NCBI GenBank assembly: GCA_903930765.1
Contig: CAIYZV010000056.1
Span: forward strand, 1-47,261
Origin: an uncultured Pirellula sp.
GTDB lineage: Bacteria > Planctomycetota > Planctomycetia > Pirellulales > Pirellulaceae
Length of the DNA stretch: 47,261 nucleotides
Reading direction: 5' to 3'
This document shows, piece by piece, positions 1 through 9,220 of this stretch. Position 1 is the first letter of the stretch. Each line of letters starts with the position of its first letter. The translations under genes were made by a program, and so were the position numbers. The notes beneath the pieces are model-generated. The model was not told where the DNA came from, made no database searches, and saw nothing but the letters and a program-made list of their open reading frames with translations.

Positions 1-54
1 CCGGTCACCGAATCTCTGCCGGTCACCGAATCTCTGCCAGTCACCGAATCTCTG
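1..54. repeat. 18-bp tandem repeat, 3 copies, in the kinase gene
   Basis: Unit CCGGTCACCGAATCTCTG at 1-18 and 19-36, with one mismatch at 37-54. It is in frame in the minus-strand kinase and encodes Gly-Arg-Asp-Ser-Val-Thr. It touches the window edge and may continue beyond it. Confidence 0.95.
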
Positions 55-2015
55 GCCGTGGTACTCGCTCCTCCAACGGCATTGGAGGACAGATCGAATG
101 TCCCTTTGGATCCAATATTCCGCACGACCGACGGAAGAGGCAGGCTACCTTGATGCTGCACGGTGATCGTGCATTCGTTCCAATCGAGGTGCGATCCTGA
201 GCCCGAACCGAACATCGACTGAGGCCGCGAATCGAGCATGGATGCATTCCAAATGAAATCCATACGATGGAACGAAACCTTGCCTCCATGGAGGGCGAAC
301 CATTCCGATTCACCTTCGTTGGATGATTTGATCGAGGATTCATCGAACACGATCCTGGCTCGGGTCCCGGGGGCGGCCTCAATTCGCACTTCTCTACCTT
401 TGCGCAAACCCGCCAAATCGATGGGCTTTCCAACCGACAGGACAGGTTCGGCAACGAGCAATCGACCGATCGAATCGTCATTGATGATTCGGCTGAACGC
501 CTCATCGATCGAGGTTGCAAAAAGATACGACTCGTCGGTATCGATTCCGGAGATAGTTCCGGGATTGCCAATGACAACCGTCTTATCGCGTGTTGCTTCG
601 CCAACGGGTTTGCTATCTTCCGTAGGATCACTCGCCGACCGCCCACTAGCTTCAATACCCTCGCTACCGGTGCGATTTCGAGGTTCTGTATTGCCTCGTA
701 GCTTTGCATCGGCAGAATTGGGATTGTCAATAACCAAGCTCGATGGATTGGACGCCGAAGCAACCACGAGATTAGACTCCGGGGATGCGTCCGCGAACTC
801 TACTTGAGGAATCGAGAAGATCGCGTTGAGTTGATTCGCGTTGTAGAGCCACATAGTGCTTAGTGCGATCACCAACAAACTGACCAGTGAAGGCATCGCC
901 GATTCCCACCATGGACGCTTGGACTGGCTCGACGCGAGAACTTCGTCATTAAAATCCTGACTCCATGACAACGAGTCGACCACCGCGAGCGTGCGCAGAT
1001 CATTGACCAAATCGTTGGGCGTTTGGTAGCGATCCTTGGGCTTTTTCGCCATCATCTTTCGAAGGATCTCAATCAGGGAATCACTGAGGTCGTTGCGAAA
1101 GAATCGAGGATCCTCGGGCATCTTGGTGCCATGCATGAGGAGCTTTTGCAATGCGGTTCCATCGGGAAACGGTGGTTGTCCAGTCAGGAGAAAGTACAGC
1201 GTGCATCCGAGTGAATAAATATCGCTTCGAACGTCGGCATCGCGAGGATCGTGGGCTTGCTCGGGCGAGATATAATCAAATGTTCCAAGAGTTACACCGC
1301 TGGCCGTCAAATCGCCCGTAGAGCGATCCAGTTCCGTTGTTCTGGCCAAGCCCATATCCACGAGCTTGGCTTTGCCATCGGTTCCGATCAAGATGTTCGA
1401 TGGTTTGATATCTCGGTGCACAACGCCGCGGTCGTGCGCGTGCTGCAACGCTTCGGCGACTTGGCAGATAAAACGGGTCGCATCATCGACGGTTAACAAG
1501 CCATGCTCGAGCACAAGCTGCCTGAGGTTTGTACCCTCGATAAACTCGAAGACGATATAACTCCATCGCTCGGTTTCCCCGACGTAGTAGACGCGAGCGA
1601 TGTTTGGATGGTCTAATTTGGCAGCGCTTTGGGCTTCCATGCGAAATCGCCGCATGGCATCTGCGCGCCGGTTAGAAATCGGAACGACTTTGATGGCGAC
1701 GATGCGGTCGAGTCGCTGGTCCCTGCCGCGAAAGACGGCTCCCATGCCGCCGACCCCAACCAAGGACTCGATGCGATAGTGGTCTAGGTTTTGACCAACC
1801 AGCGAATCCACCGAGTCGGGTGATGGAGTACTGCTCTGGGATGCTGGGAGGGCAAACGAAGCATCGACATTCTCAGGCTCGCCAGGAGTGATGCTCGATA
1901 CCGAGAGAAGCCCATCATGGCGAATCTCTGTCTTTTCCGGATCTTTGGAATGCAACACATGGAGATTGGAGTCATCTACCGTGTCGCGACCCAACGAAGG
2001 ATTGGAGTTCGCCAT
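1..2015 (-). CDS. Membrane-anchored Ser/Thr protein kinase, incomplete at window edge
   Basis: The frame is open from ATG at 2015 to the window edge, giving at least 671 codons with the C-terminus missing. Residues 1-75 are a polar leader. The kinase domain covers about 80-345: Gly-rich loop near 87-92 (GVGGMG), ATP-binding Lys109, catalytic loop HRD at 200-202 followed by IKPSN, DMG at 220-222 where most kinases have DFG, and SPE in place of APE. One transmembrane helix lies near 374-392, so the remaining 280 or more residues should be outside the cytoplasm. This layout is typical of planctomycete PknB-like receptor kinases. The visible C-terminal end is a run of a six-residue repeat, Gly-Arg-Asp-Ser-Val-Thr. 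The gene follows the 521-residue secreted protein by 26 bp, so the two are probably co-transcribed. The ligand and substrates cannot be told from sequence. Confidence 0.9.
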   Translation of the reverse strand, partial: MANSNPSLGRDTVDDSNLHVLHSKDPEKTEIRHDGLLSVSSITPGEPENVDASFALPASQSSTPSPDSVDSLVGQNLDHYRIESLVGVGGMGAVFRGRDQRLDRIVAIKVVPISNRRADAMRRFRMEAQSAAKLDHPNIARVYYVGETERWSYIVFEFIEGTNLRQLVLEHGLLTVDDATRFICQVAEALQHAHDRGVVHRDIKPSNILIGTDGKAKLVDMGLARTTELDRSTGDLTASGVTLGTFDYISPEQAHDPRDADVRSDIYSLGCTLYFLLTGQPPFPDGTALQKLLMHGTKMPEDPRFFRNDLSDSLIEILRKMMAKKPKDRYQTPNDLVNDLRTLAVVDSLSWSQDFNDEVLASSQSKRPWWESAMPSLVSLLVIALSTMWLYNANQLNAIFSIPQVEFADASPESNLVVASASNPSSLVIDNPNSADAKLRGNTEPRNRTGSEGIEASGRSASDPTEDSKPVGEATRDKTVVIGNPGTISGIDTDESYLFATSIDEAFSRIINDDSIGRLLVAEPVLSVGKPIDLAGLRKGREVRIEAAPGTRARIVFDESSIKSSNEGESEWFALHGGKVSFHRMDFIWNASMLDSRPQSMFGSGSGSHLDWNECTITVQHQGSLPLPSVVRNIGSKGTFDLSSNAVGGASTTARDSVTGRDSVTGRDSVT

Positions 2016-2041
2016 CAAAGTTCCGGTTAGCGGTCCCTATG

Positions 2042-3607
2042 CTACGGACTGCCGAAACCGTCTCCTTCTGTGGATTCCCCTTCCGTAGTTTCCGGTGGGG
2101 GAGGCTCCAGCAGTCCACTCGAGTCATCTTTAACAATGACTGAGAGGGCTTGTTGGAGATCGTAGATCGGTCGGCGAGTGTTCGTGACCAATTCGCTCAA
2201 ACCAGTGTTCTTATCGTTGTTCAATGATTGCTGGAGAGCCTCGATTTTGTTCAAGACCTCTTGGATCTTTCCCTTCTCCGTTTCAGGGAGGAGATTCATC
2301 AAACCACGGGTGGAGGTTTCGCTGGATTTCTTGCCAAAGCCATTGAGACCTACGTGGATTCGCTCCAAGCGTTGCTGCAAAATTCGACGGGCGTTTCGAA
2401 CTTCTTTGGGTTGATCTTCAAACGGATTTTTCGGCTTGGCTCCAGCACCGGCGGCACCCGGAGGTCCTCCGCCGTCATCACCACCGATCAGACCACCTCC
2501 TCCTGGCCCACCGAGTCCCGGAGGACCACCCCCGCGACCGCCGGGGCCACCCGATTTACCGCCCATCCCCATGTAACCACCAGCGGTGCTCGACGAGGTT
2601 TGACTGCAGCGTTTGTTCCATGACTCAAGGCTGGCTTGAACAAACTGCACGGCTCCTTTTTCCGCAGGCGCGATACCTTCGGGAGGCTGATCCTTCAAAT
2701 TCAACTGCCCCAGACTCCACATCGATTTTTCGACAAGCCATTCGGACTCGGTCTTCCCATCTTTGATCGCTGGCAGTACCAACGATAGCAAGACGGGTAA
2801 AGCTTGCTTGGCGGATTCACCTTTGCTGTTAGCGATGATCGTAAGATTCTCAATCATGAGTTCTTTGAGGTAAGAATCTTCTTCCGGGCCACGTGCTGTA
2901 GGTTTCTGAGCTGCGAGGAAAGCTTGGACGTTCGCGACGAATTTGACCCTCGCGCTCTCCAAAGTCGCTTCGTCCATCCCGGGCCATTGCCAATGCCGAG
3001 GCAAGTGACTCAGAGATGTCGCAACCATTCCGTCGTTTTCGGTAGGGGACAGCAAAGCGACGAGGATCTTCGTTCCTTCAGGATCCGCCAATCCGCCCGA
3101 CTGAGGGGTGGCCGCTTGTTTGTTCAAGCGAGCGGCCGCAATGGCGGCAATGATTCGCGCCGACGGATGGTAGGACTTCCCATCTTGGTCTTTCGCGATG
3201 AGTTCTTTGAGATTACGAACCACAACTCGATTGAACTCAGAGATCGATTCCTGCGAACCCTTCAGCTTTTTCTCAACGGTCTCGATGTCAAACATCAATT
3301 CGCTTCGAGCTCGATTCATCGATTCGGCATCGAGTTGGGTCATGCGAACGAAGAGGCACTCGCGGTAGTAGCTATCGAGCGCGCCGGCATCAAATTTTTC
3401 AGGAGTCAGCAAATCCTTTTTCTCGTTGGTCCGCTTGTCATTGCACCGCTCCGGATCAATCGGCTTGACCTTGTATTGGGGGGCAGCCGCAGCCGGCGCC
3501 GCCTCTTGGCCCAAAGCGGACGGCGCGAACACGGTTCCGAGCAAAATCGCAAAGGTCAACCGGGACCGAAAATTGGCGATCGGGTGAAGCGGGTGCTTGG
3601 ATGACAT
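2042..3607 (-). CDS. Secreted protein of unknown function with Gly-rich segment
   Basis: 521 residues. I do not recognise a family. Residues 1-33 look like a Sec signal peptide: a basic stretch, a hydrophobic core near 17-30, and Ala-Leu-Gly before a likely cut. Residues 45-335 are mostly helical, with several Leu/Ala-rich helices. Residues 343-390 are very rich in Gly and Pro and should be flexible. A second helical part (about 395-500) is followed by a Pro/Glu-rich acidic tail. It lies 26 bp upstream of the Ser/Thr kinase gene in the same direction, so a shared transcript and perhaps an envelope role linked to the kinase are possible; this is inference only. Confidence 0.8.
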   Translation of the reverse strand: MSSKHPLHPIANFRSRLTFAILLGTVFAPSALGQEAAPAAAAPQYKVKPIDPERCNDKRTNEKKDLLTPEKFDAGALDSYYRECLFVRMTQLDAESMNRARSELMFDIETVEKKLKGSQESISEFNRVVVRNLKELIAKDQDGKSYHPSARIIAAIAAARLNKQAATPQSGGLADPEGTKILVALLSPTENDGMVATSLSHLPRHWQWPGMDEATLESARVKFVANVQAFLAAQKPTARGPEEDSYLKELMIENLTIIANSKGESAKQALPVLLSLVLPAIKDGKTESEWLVEKSMWSLGQLNLKDQPPEGIAPAEKGAVQFVQASLESWNKRCSQTSSSTAGGYMGMGGKSGGPGGRGGGPPGLGGPGGGGLIGGDDGGGPPGAAGAGAKPKNPFEDQPKEVRNARRILQQRLERIHVGLNGFGKKSSETSTRGLMNLLPETEKGKIQEVLNKIEALQQSLNNDKNTGLSELVTNTRRPIYDLQQALSVIVKDDSSGLLEPPPPETTEGESTEGDGFGSP

Positions 3608-3737
3608 ACCCAGAGAGCTCCGTGGCGAACGAGGAAAAGCGGACGTTGGAAACGGCTTCTCTCCAGATTACGACAGATGAAAGGGGGGTGTCAACTTTCC
3701 ACCGCTGGAAACGCCCGAAACACGAGGAAAATCGACC

Positions 3738-5621
3738 TTATTTTCTCATGGCGGCAAACAGCTTGGCGATTTCCTCAGGGGAAACCAAGTGATCCCCGTC
3801 TAGGGAATCCACCGACGGCTCCCTGGTCTTCGAGCTCACGGCTTCTTCGTCGACGTCAGGTTGAGTACCAAGTCCGGGTCCTCTTTTCATGCCCGATTCA
3901 AGCGCATCCGACTCTTGGGCGAGCCTACCTCTCGATACTTGTTCACCGTCGGATTCCTGCCCGTCAGTCACATCGAGTGCCCCGGGATTCGGATCGGTTG
4001 GAAGTTCTTCTTCAGGCTCCTGCAGCCCGCGTTCAAACGCGTCAATCGCATCGGATGTTTTGACGTCGCAATGCTCGTCCACATTATCTTTTGAGATCGC
4101 TTTGACCCCAGGGTCTTTTGCAAATTCGCCGTGCGTGGCGGCACGCACAGTAGCGAACAGTGTCCGGATGTCTTCCCTGGTGGTCGCCTCTTCGATGTCG
4201 TCGGTGTAGCTCGATGCCATCGGGATGGCGCCGGCCATACCGGTTTTTTGCGCCAAGGCGCGGGATTGACGAATCATTTCCTCAGGGGATGCTTCGGTGT
4301 CAGCGTCCTCTTCGCTCCCGGAAAACTCGAAGCCGAGAGCCTTCGAACTGCTGCCTCTCGGAGTTTGCAGCGAGTCGAACAAGGTCGAAAAATCTTCCTC
4401 GGTGACCTCGCTCAACGGTTCTTCATCGCTGCCTTCGTCCGCGTTATTTGCAGAGGGCTTTCTCGAAGCCCCAGAGCTTGGATCGGTCTCGGATGCGTCG
4501 CTCTTGCTTCGAGGCCGCTCAGGCTTTTCAGAGGAATCATCGACCACGGCCTTAACACCGGAGGTGACGAGTTCCTCTAAGCCGTTGACCTCTGCGAATA
4601 CGTTGTTGCCGCGTCCATTTGCTAAATCATCCTCGCTCGGAACGACTGCTGAACGTGCCGATGTGTCGGTATCATCATCCGATGTCGACGTGGATGCACG
4701 CGACGATGCATCGCTCAACTCGACTTGGGCTGCCCCTAATGGACTCGACGGAGTCATCTCGGATCCGGTGCTGCTGGAAGTATGCGCCAAGGCAGCAGGG
4801 GCCTCTTCGATCGCAGTTCCTAATGCCGCCGGAGCATTCGTCGGTTCACTCGGCAGAGCCGGAGTCACCATTTCCGCACCAATATTTTGTGTAACGCCGG
4901 AAATAGAGCTGATGGTTTCATCCAAATGAAGGACCAAGGACTCGGGTGCAGCCGATCCCTCGTTCAATGGCATAGTTCGCGACATGCACATCAAGGGTAC
5001 CGACTCGTCTTTGATCATGAAGAAATCGGGTGAGTTCACTTTTTGAATGGCATCATTGAGCTCACACAAAATCGATTCCGTGTCAGAGCCAAACTGCAAA
5101 ATCAGAAAACGATTCGGCTGGTATCGACTCAGTATTGCCCGGCCCGAAAGCTGCTCCAAAAGGAAGGAACCCAGATGACGGATGGCTTGCTCTGTAACCA
5201 TCGCACCACGCCGGAACATCAATTGTTCGTACGACTGTATCGCAAACATCGTGATGGTACTCGGTGTCGACTCCGCATCCACCCGGTCGCCCCACAACTG
5301 CAACAAGCGATCCATTCCTTGGGCGTTGATCAACCCTGTGAGCCGGTCTTTCCAAGGATCAGGCACGTCTTGATAAAGCTCTTTCAGGGTGGATTCCATC
5401 CCCGATTGCTTGGAGCAACAAATTCCCCGCCCTATCCCAAGGACCGCCTTTTCGAAAACCCGTTGGAACGGTTCCCAGTCCCAATGCGAATCCGTGGACG
5501 CCGGAGCTCCCAGCACCGTTGCGCTGCGAGGAGTCCACGCAATCGCCGCAATCAGCAATACCGCGGCAACCTCTGCAGCTAAGCAGAGTGTTTCCACATC
5601 AAATTGCAAAAATGCTTGCAT
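3738..5621 (-). CDS. Membrane protein with degenerate GGDEF domain and disordered acidic tail
   Basis: 627 residues. A single N-terminal membrane helix lies near 11-30. Residues 88-215 align by eye with the diguanylate cyclase fold: DRLTGLINAQGMDRLL matches the usual start of the domain, and a strand-turn-strand at 166-175 sits where the GGDEF signature belongs. That signature reads Gln-Pro-Asn-Arg-Phe after a conserved Arg-Tyr, so the active-site residues are lost and c-di-GMP synthesis is unlikely. Residues 220-627 are Ser/Asp/Glu-rich and probably disordered. They hold three copies of a short motif, E[ED][IF]xxLF, near 409, 483 and 616, the last at the very C-terminus. A GGAG ribosome binding site lies 5 nt before the ATG. 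The protein may be a scaffold or nucleotide sensor, not an enzyme. Confidence 0.8.
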   Translation of the reverse strand: MQAFLQFDVETLCLAAEVAAVLLIAAIAWTPRSATVLGAPASTDSHWDWEPFQRVFEKAVLGIGRGICCSKQSGMESTLKELYQDVPDPWKDRLTGLINAQGMDRLLQLWGDRVDAESTPSTITMFAIQSYEQLMFRRGAMVTEQAIRHLGSFLLEQLSGRAILSRYQPNRFLILQFGSDTESILCELNDAIQKVNSPDFFMIKDESVPLMCMSRTMPLNEGSAAPESLVLHLDETISSISGVTQNIGAEMVTPALPSEPTNAPAALGTAIEEAPAALAHTSSSTGSEMTPSSPLGAAQVELSDASSRASTSTSDDDTDTSARSAVVPSEDDLANGRGNNVFAEVNGLEELVTSGVKAVVDDSSEKPERPRSKSDASETDPSSGASRKPSANNADEGSDEEPLSEVTEEDFSTLFDSLQTPRGSSSKALGFEFSGSEEDADTEASPEEMIRQSRALAQKTGMAGAIPMASSYTDDIEEATTREDIRTLFATVRAATHGEFAKDPGVKAISKDNVDEHCDVKTSDAIDAFERGLQEPEEELPTDPNPGALDVTDGQESDGEQVSRGRLAQESDALESGMKRGPGLGTQPDVDEEAVSSKTREPSVDSLDGDHLVSPEEIAKLFAAMRK

Positions 5622-6010
5622 ACTTACTCCGGTCGCAGTTCACAGGCCGCGACGGTACCCTGCTCTCGCTCGCCCACGGGCTCAGGTCGAGCCGGACCGA
5701 ACATCGATCCGTTTAATCTAGGACTCAAAAACCTCCGTGGGATTGATGGCATTGAAGTTGCCAAGAATAGGGCATGAAGGATCGAGGTCACTTTGCCGAT
5801 TGCATCGGTTGTAGCGATTTCGACTCCCACTGATTCATTGCCGGAGGGTTCCTTGACAACGAGCCCAGCGAACCATAAATTTTGCGAATATGGAACCAAG
5901 TTTGGCGGTAATTCATAAACCGCCTAACACTCGACGCGGCGTGCTGCAACCGAACTGGGAAATGACGCAACAAGTCGCCGACAATGAGTTAAGTGACAAG
6001 GAGTTTAGTC
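5622..6010. other. Divergent intergenic region
   Basis: This gap separates the minus-strand GGDEF-like gene from the plus-strand BON gene. Apart from the doubtful small ORF at 5624-5899 I see no gene, repeat or clear hairpin. Promoters for both directions should lie here, but I cannot point to convincing -35/-10 pairs. Confidence 0.5.
5624..5899 (-). CDS. Possible small ORF upstream of the GGDEF-like gene
   Basis: 91 codons starting at TTG, unrecognised. Its TAA stop lies 2 nt before the start of the GGDEF-like gene, and its last codons form that gene's GGAG ribosome binding site, an arrangement often seen with translational coupling. Codon use is compatible with coding. However, there is no clear ribosome binding site at the TTG and no recognisable domain. 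It could equally be an untranslated leader. Confidence 0.25.
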   Translation of the reverse strand: MVPYSQNLWFAGLVVKEPSGNESVGVEIATTDAIGKVTSILHALFLATSMPSIPRRFLSPRLNGSMFGPARPEPVGEREQGTVAACELRPE

Positions 6011-6247
6011 ATGATCGATTCTGGTTTTCAGGACATCGTTTCCCAAGCTAGGAAACTGTTGACCGACAGTCCCTTTATCGAACTTCACAAAATTGATGTG
6101 ATGCAGTCAGGCGAGCGGGTGACGCTTCGCGGGGAAGTGGCGAGTTTCTTTATGAAGCAGTTAGCCCAGGAGACTGTTAGGTCTGCAACCAGGGGCTTGG
6201 AAGTCTCCAATGAAGTCGCCGTCGATTTCTCAAGACGGTTGCACTAG
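6011..6247 (+). CDS. BON domain protein
   Basis: 78 residues and essentially a single BON (OsmY/nodulation) domain. It shows the usual pattern of a short helix, then VTLRGEVASFFMKQLAQETV, then a strand reading VSNEVAVDF. BON domains are small alpha-beta modules that bind membranes or other proteins. The ATG at 6011 is preferred over an in-frame GTG at 5993 because AAGGAG at 5998-6003 is well placed for it. No signal peptide is visible, so the protein is probably cytoplasmic. It stands alone, followed by a repeat-containing gap. Confidence 0.8.
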   Translation: MIDSGFQDIVSQARKLLTDSPFIELHKIDVMQSGERVTLRGEVASFFMKQLAQETVRSATRGLEVSNEVAVDFSRRLH

Positions 6248-6640
6248 CAGAGCCATTGTCGCGGTGTGAGTCTATTTGGTGATCTCGGTATCTCACCGCT
6301 CTCGGTATCTCACCGCTCTCGGTATCTCACCCAAGGTCTCGGGTGTTTCGATCCGCATGTGGCACGCGGACCTCATCATCGCATCGAGTTATCGCTGGCG
6401 AAATCCAACCATCTAACCGACGGACGATCTGCTTTCAGACCTCTTTCTAACTAGTTTGCTAGCGTTCTTTTCCACGACACCATTTCCATGATGCGATGGT
6501 CCTGAAGACGCTTCGTTCCTGTCTGGAGCTCCTTTCAGGATCCTTGCATGAAATTTTTTGGTCTATCAACGCCCAGGGATAATTTGATATCACCCGAACT
6601 TGGTGTCACTTTATTGGTCCAAGGCGAGGGTAATTAGGAA
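6248..6640. other. Intergenic region upstream of the DUF11 protein gene
   Basis: It holds a 17-bp tandem repeat (6284-6330). No convincing gene is present; a 62-codon ORF here has no recognisable content. The promoter of the following gene is presumably in the last 150 bp. Confidence 0.5.
6284..6330. repeat. 17-bp tandem repeat, 2.8 copies
   Basis: Unit CTCGGTATCTCACCGCT at 6284-6300 and 6301-6317, with a partial copy to 6330. The copies are identical. It is intergenic and the unit length is not a multiple of three. Confidence 0.95.
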
Positions 6641-9220
6641 ATGTCGCGATACGCATTCGTCGCCGCAGCCACTCTCTTCGCAGGCTTGCTGTTCGTTTTA
6701 GCAATGGCGGTCGCGCAGCGTGATGCCAGGGTCAATCACTCTGTTTCTCACGCAGAAGAGCCCGACTACGCCAAGCAATCGGTTGCCCCCATTTCGGTCG
6801 CTATGACGGCGATGAGGACAGCAGAGCTTGGAAACGCGTCGCAAGAAAATCTCTCAGAGCCCAGCCCGCTGCATCTGAAAATCCCTCAATACTCTGGAAG
6901 TACTAACTCGTACGAAGACGAGGCTAACTCCCCCGAGGCTAACACCACGGTTCTCGCGTCGTACAACGGACCCGCGGTACCGTTGACATTGGACGGTCCA
7001 GCGAACACCTCCGAACCTCCGCGGTTCGATGCCTCGCGGATCATCAGTCGACGTTCGACCGAGATGGAGTCCACTCCGAGCCCGCAAGGGCGAAGTGGCG
7101 ATCTCGATTCGCCAACCAACAACTCCAACCCAAAGCCCATGGTGAAAGCTGGAGTCAAACCCGGTGTAAAGCCGAGCATAAAACCGATAAGCACGGCTGA
7201 CACACGCGTCGCTCCTCCACCGCTTCCCACGAACAATTCAAATCTCGACAACTCGAATCTCGTGGGCCTTGCGGCACCATCGGTACTGGTACCCAACCAG
7301 TCTACTTCTATGGGCTCTGCAAGCCCAACACTGGGTGCAACCTCGACTACGAATGCTCCGAGCGATCGTGCATTGGAGAGCCATGAAAGCTCTCGAGATC
7401 GTCCGACCGCGACCCTAGGCTCGCCCTTACCCTTGCCCATCGGTACGTTGCCCCTCCCTGCCAGCGGACCAAATTCTGCGACGCTTCCAACAGCCACCTT
7501 CCCATCGCTTGATTCAGGATCACTCCCAGATTTGACGTCACTGGCAGCCCCAGTGACCACGGACGCAAACACGCCGTCCACGGATCGAGGCGTGTCCATG
7601 AACTCGACCAACAGTCCACCACCCAGAACGCTTCCGACCAGTGCACCACCAACCGCCAATTTCCCGCCGGCCAATTTCCCACAGGCCAGTTTCCCACAGG
7701 CCAGTTTCCCACCGGCCAATTTCCCACCGGCCAGTTTCCCACCGGCCAACGCGAGCTCCGCTTCCAGCGGGATCCCAAACACCAATGATGCCCGACGCAA
7801 CGGAGGCTGGTCGTTGAGTAGCGGCGCTCCAGGCGCTCGGCAGTTCGATGGTTCGCAGAATCCAAGCCTTGAAATTCACAAAAAGGCGCCCGCCGAAGTC
7901 CAAGTTGGTGTGCCGGCTACGTTTCATGCCATCGTTCGCAATGTCGGCAATTCAACCGCGTTTGATGTTCAAGTCATCGATGCGATTCCAAAAGGTGCCA
8001 AACTGGTTCGAACGTCTCCGGAAGCAGAACGGACCGGTACCGATGGACTCCAGTGGAATCTGGGTGAATTGGCAGCAGGCCAGGAAGCCAGCATCAGTAT
8101 GGAGCTGGTACCCGAGACCGAAGGGGAACTCGGTTCGGTTGCGAGTGTCAAATTCGCAGCACAAGCATCGGTGAGAACCATGAGTACTCAACCCCGTTTG
8201 TCGGTGAAGCAAACAGCACCATCGGAATTGCTCGGTGGGGGATCCGTTACGGTTCTCATCGATGTCGCCAATGTCGGAACAGGAACCGCGAAAGGGGTTA
8301 AACTGGAAGAGGATGTCCCCAGTTTGTTTCGACACGCAACAGGAGCAACCAAACTCGGTATGCCCGTCGGCGACCTAGCACCGGGGGAATCGCTTCGATT
8401 TGAAATTGAGCTGACCGCATTGGAAGCCGGAAAAGCATCAAACATGATCCGCGCTACGTCCGAAAATGCGGCGGCCAGTGAATCTTCGTTCCCGATTGAG
8501 GTCAAAGCGCCGAAACTGCAATTGCAATTGGTCGGTCCACGCATCCGCTATCTCGAGCGCCCTGCGCCGTACGAGGCGGTGATCGAGAATGTTGGTACCG
8601 CGGTATGCCGAGATCTCTACATTGTGACGCGTCTGCCTCGCGGCATGAATTTTATCAGCGCCAACAATGAAGGAACCTACATACCCGACCAACATGCGGT
8701 CGCATGGAACCTCGCTGAGCTCGCCGCGGGTACCAAAGTAAAAACCGAGCTCACCCTACTCCCGGTTGAGGAAGGACGGTTCTCGCTCCTGCTTACAACC
8801 GAGGGTGAAGGCGTGCGAGCCTCGCCGGCCGAACGTGAGGTCCACGTCGAAGGACAGAGCGAACTGACCTTCAACATCGACGACGACAACGACCCCATCG
8901 AAACACAAGGCATCACGACTTACACCGTTCAAGTGACCAACATCGGGACGCGCCCGGATACCGACGTGCAGTTAATGGTTGATCTTCCCGAAGGGACTTC
9001 GCTTGAACAGATCAGTTCTCCGTTGAAGTATCAAACCAACGGACGAAGTATCGCATTCGCCTCGCTCGCATCGCTTCCGTCGAAAGATCAGCTCAATGTC
9101 AAGATAAGTGTCCGGCACGCGAGAGAGGGGACCCAAGTCCTTCGGGCCTCGATCCGAAGCAAACTGCGAGCTGTCCCGGTCATCAAAGAAGAAAGCACCC
9201 AAGTCTACGTCGACCGCTAA
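6641..9220 (+). CDS. Large secreted DUF11-repeat surface protein
   Basis: 859 residues. Residues 1-26 form a signal peptide or membrane anchor. Residues 30-405 are low-complexity, rich in Ser, Pro, Asn and Thr, and include six five-residue repeats of the type Phe-Pro-Pro-Ala-Asn/Ser at about 340-370. Residues 408-859 hold about four tandem immunoglobulin-like DUF11/CARDB domains of roughly 110 residues, each with the typical pattern 'N.G...A..V.v.d.lP.g..' followed by 'w.lg.La.G'. Such proteins are common on planctomycete cell surfaces and are thought to be structural or adhesive. The likely layout is an anchor, a long flexible stalk and a row of Ig-like domains. No sorting signal is seen at the C-terminus. 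The gene appears monocistronic. Confidence 0.88.
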   Translation: MSRYAFVAAATLFAGLLFVLAMAVAQRDARVNHSVSHAEEPDYAKQSVAPISVAMTAMRTAELGNASQENLSEPSPLHLKIPQYSGSTNSYEDEANSPEANTTVLASYNGPAVPLTLDGPANTSEPPRFDASRIISRRSTEMESTPSPQGRSGDLDSPTNNSNPKPMVKAGVKPGVKPSIKPISTADTRVAPPPLPTNNSNLDNSNLVGLAAPSVLVPNQSTSMGSASPTLGATSTTNAPSDRALESHESSRDRPTATLGSPLPLPIGTLPLPASGPNSATLPTATFPSLDSGSLPDLTSLAAPVTTDANTPSTDRGVSMNSTNSPPPRTLPTSAPPTANFPPANFPQASFPQASFPPANFPPASFPPANASSASSGIPNTNDARRNGGWSLSSGAPGARQFDGSQNPSLEIHKKAPAEVQVGVPATFHAIVRNVGNSTAFDVQVIDAIPKGAKLVRTSPEAERTGTDGLQWNLGELAAGQEASISMELVPETEGELGSVASVKFAAQASVRTMSTQPRLSVKQTAPSELLGGGSVTVLIDVANVGTGTAKGVKLEEDVPSLFRHATGATKLGMPVGDLAPGESLRFEIELTALEAGKASNMIRATSENAAASESSFPIEVKAPKLQLQLVGPRIRYLERPAPYEAVIENVGTAVCRDLYIVTRLPRGMNFISANNEGTYIPDQHAVAWNLAELAAGTKVKTELTLLPVEEGRFSLLLTTEGEGVRASPAEREVHVEGQSELTFNIDDDNDPIETQGITTYTVQVTNIGTRPDTDVQLMVDLPEGTSLEQISSPLKYQTNGRSIAFASLASLPSKDQLNVKISVRHAREGTQVLRASIRSKLRAVPVIKEESTQVYVDR
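7656..7750. repeat. 15-bp tandem repeat, 6 copies, in the DUF11 gene
   Basis: Unit CCAATTTCCCACCGG with one- or two-base variants, in six contiguous copies from 7656 to 7745 plus a partial copy. It is in frame and encodes Phe-Pro-Pro/Gln-Ala-Asn/Ser repeats in the Pro-rich stalk. Confidence 0.95.

Noticed and set aside
238-807. Plus-strand ORF of 189 codons
   Set aside because: It is antisense to the extracytoplasmic part of the kinase gene, which has clear domain evidence.
6886-7927. Minus-strand ORFs with Gly-Lys-Leu-Ala or Trp-Pro-Val-Gly-Asn repeats
   Set aside because: They are shadows of the 15-bp repeat in the DUF11 gene on the other strand.
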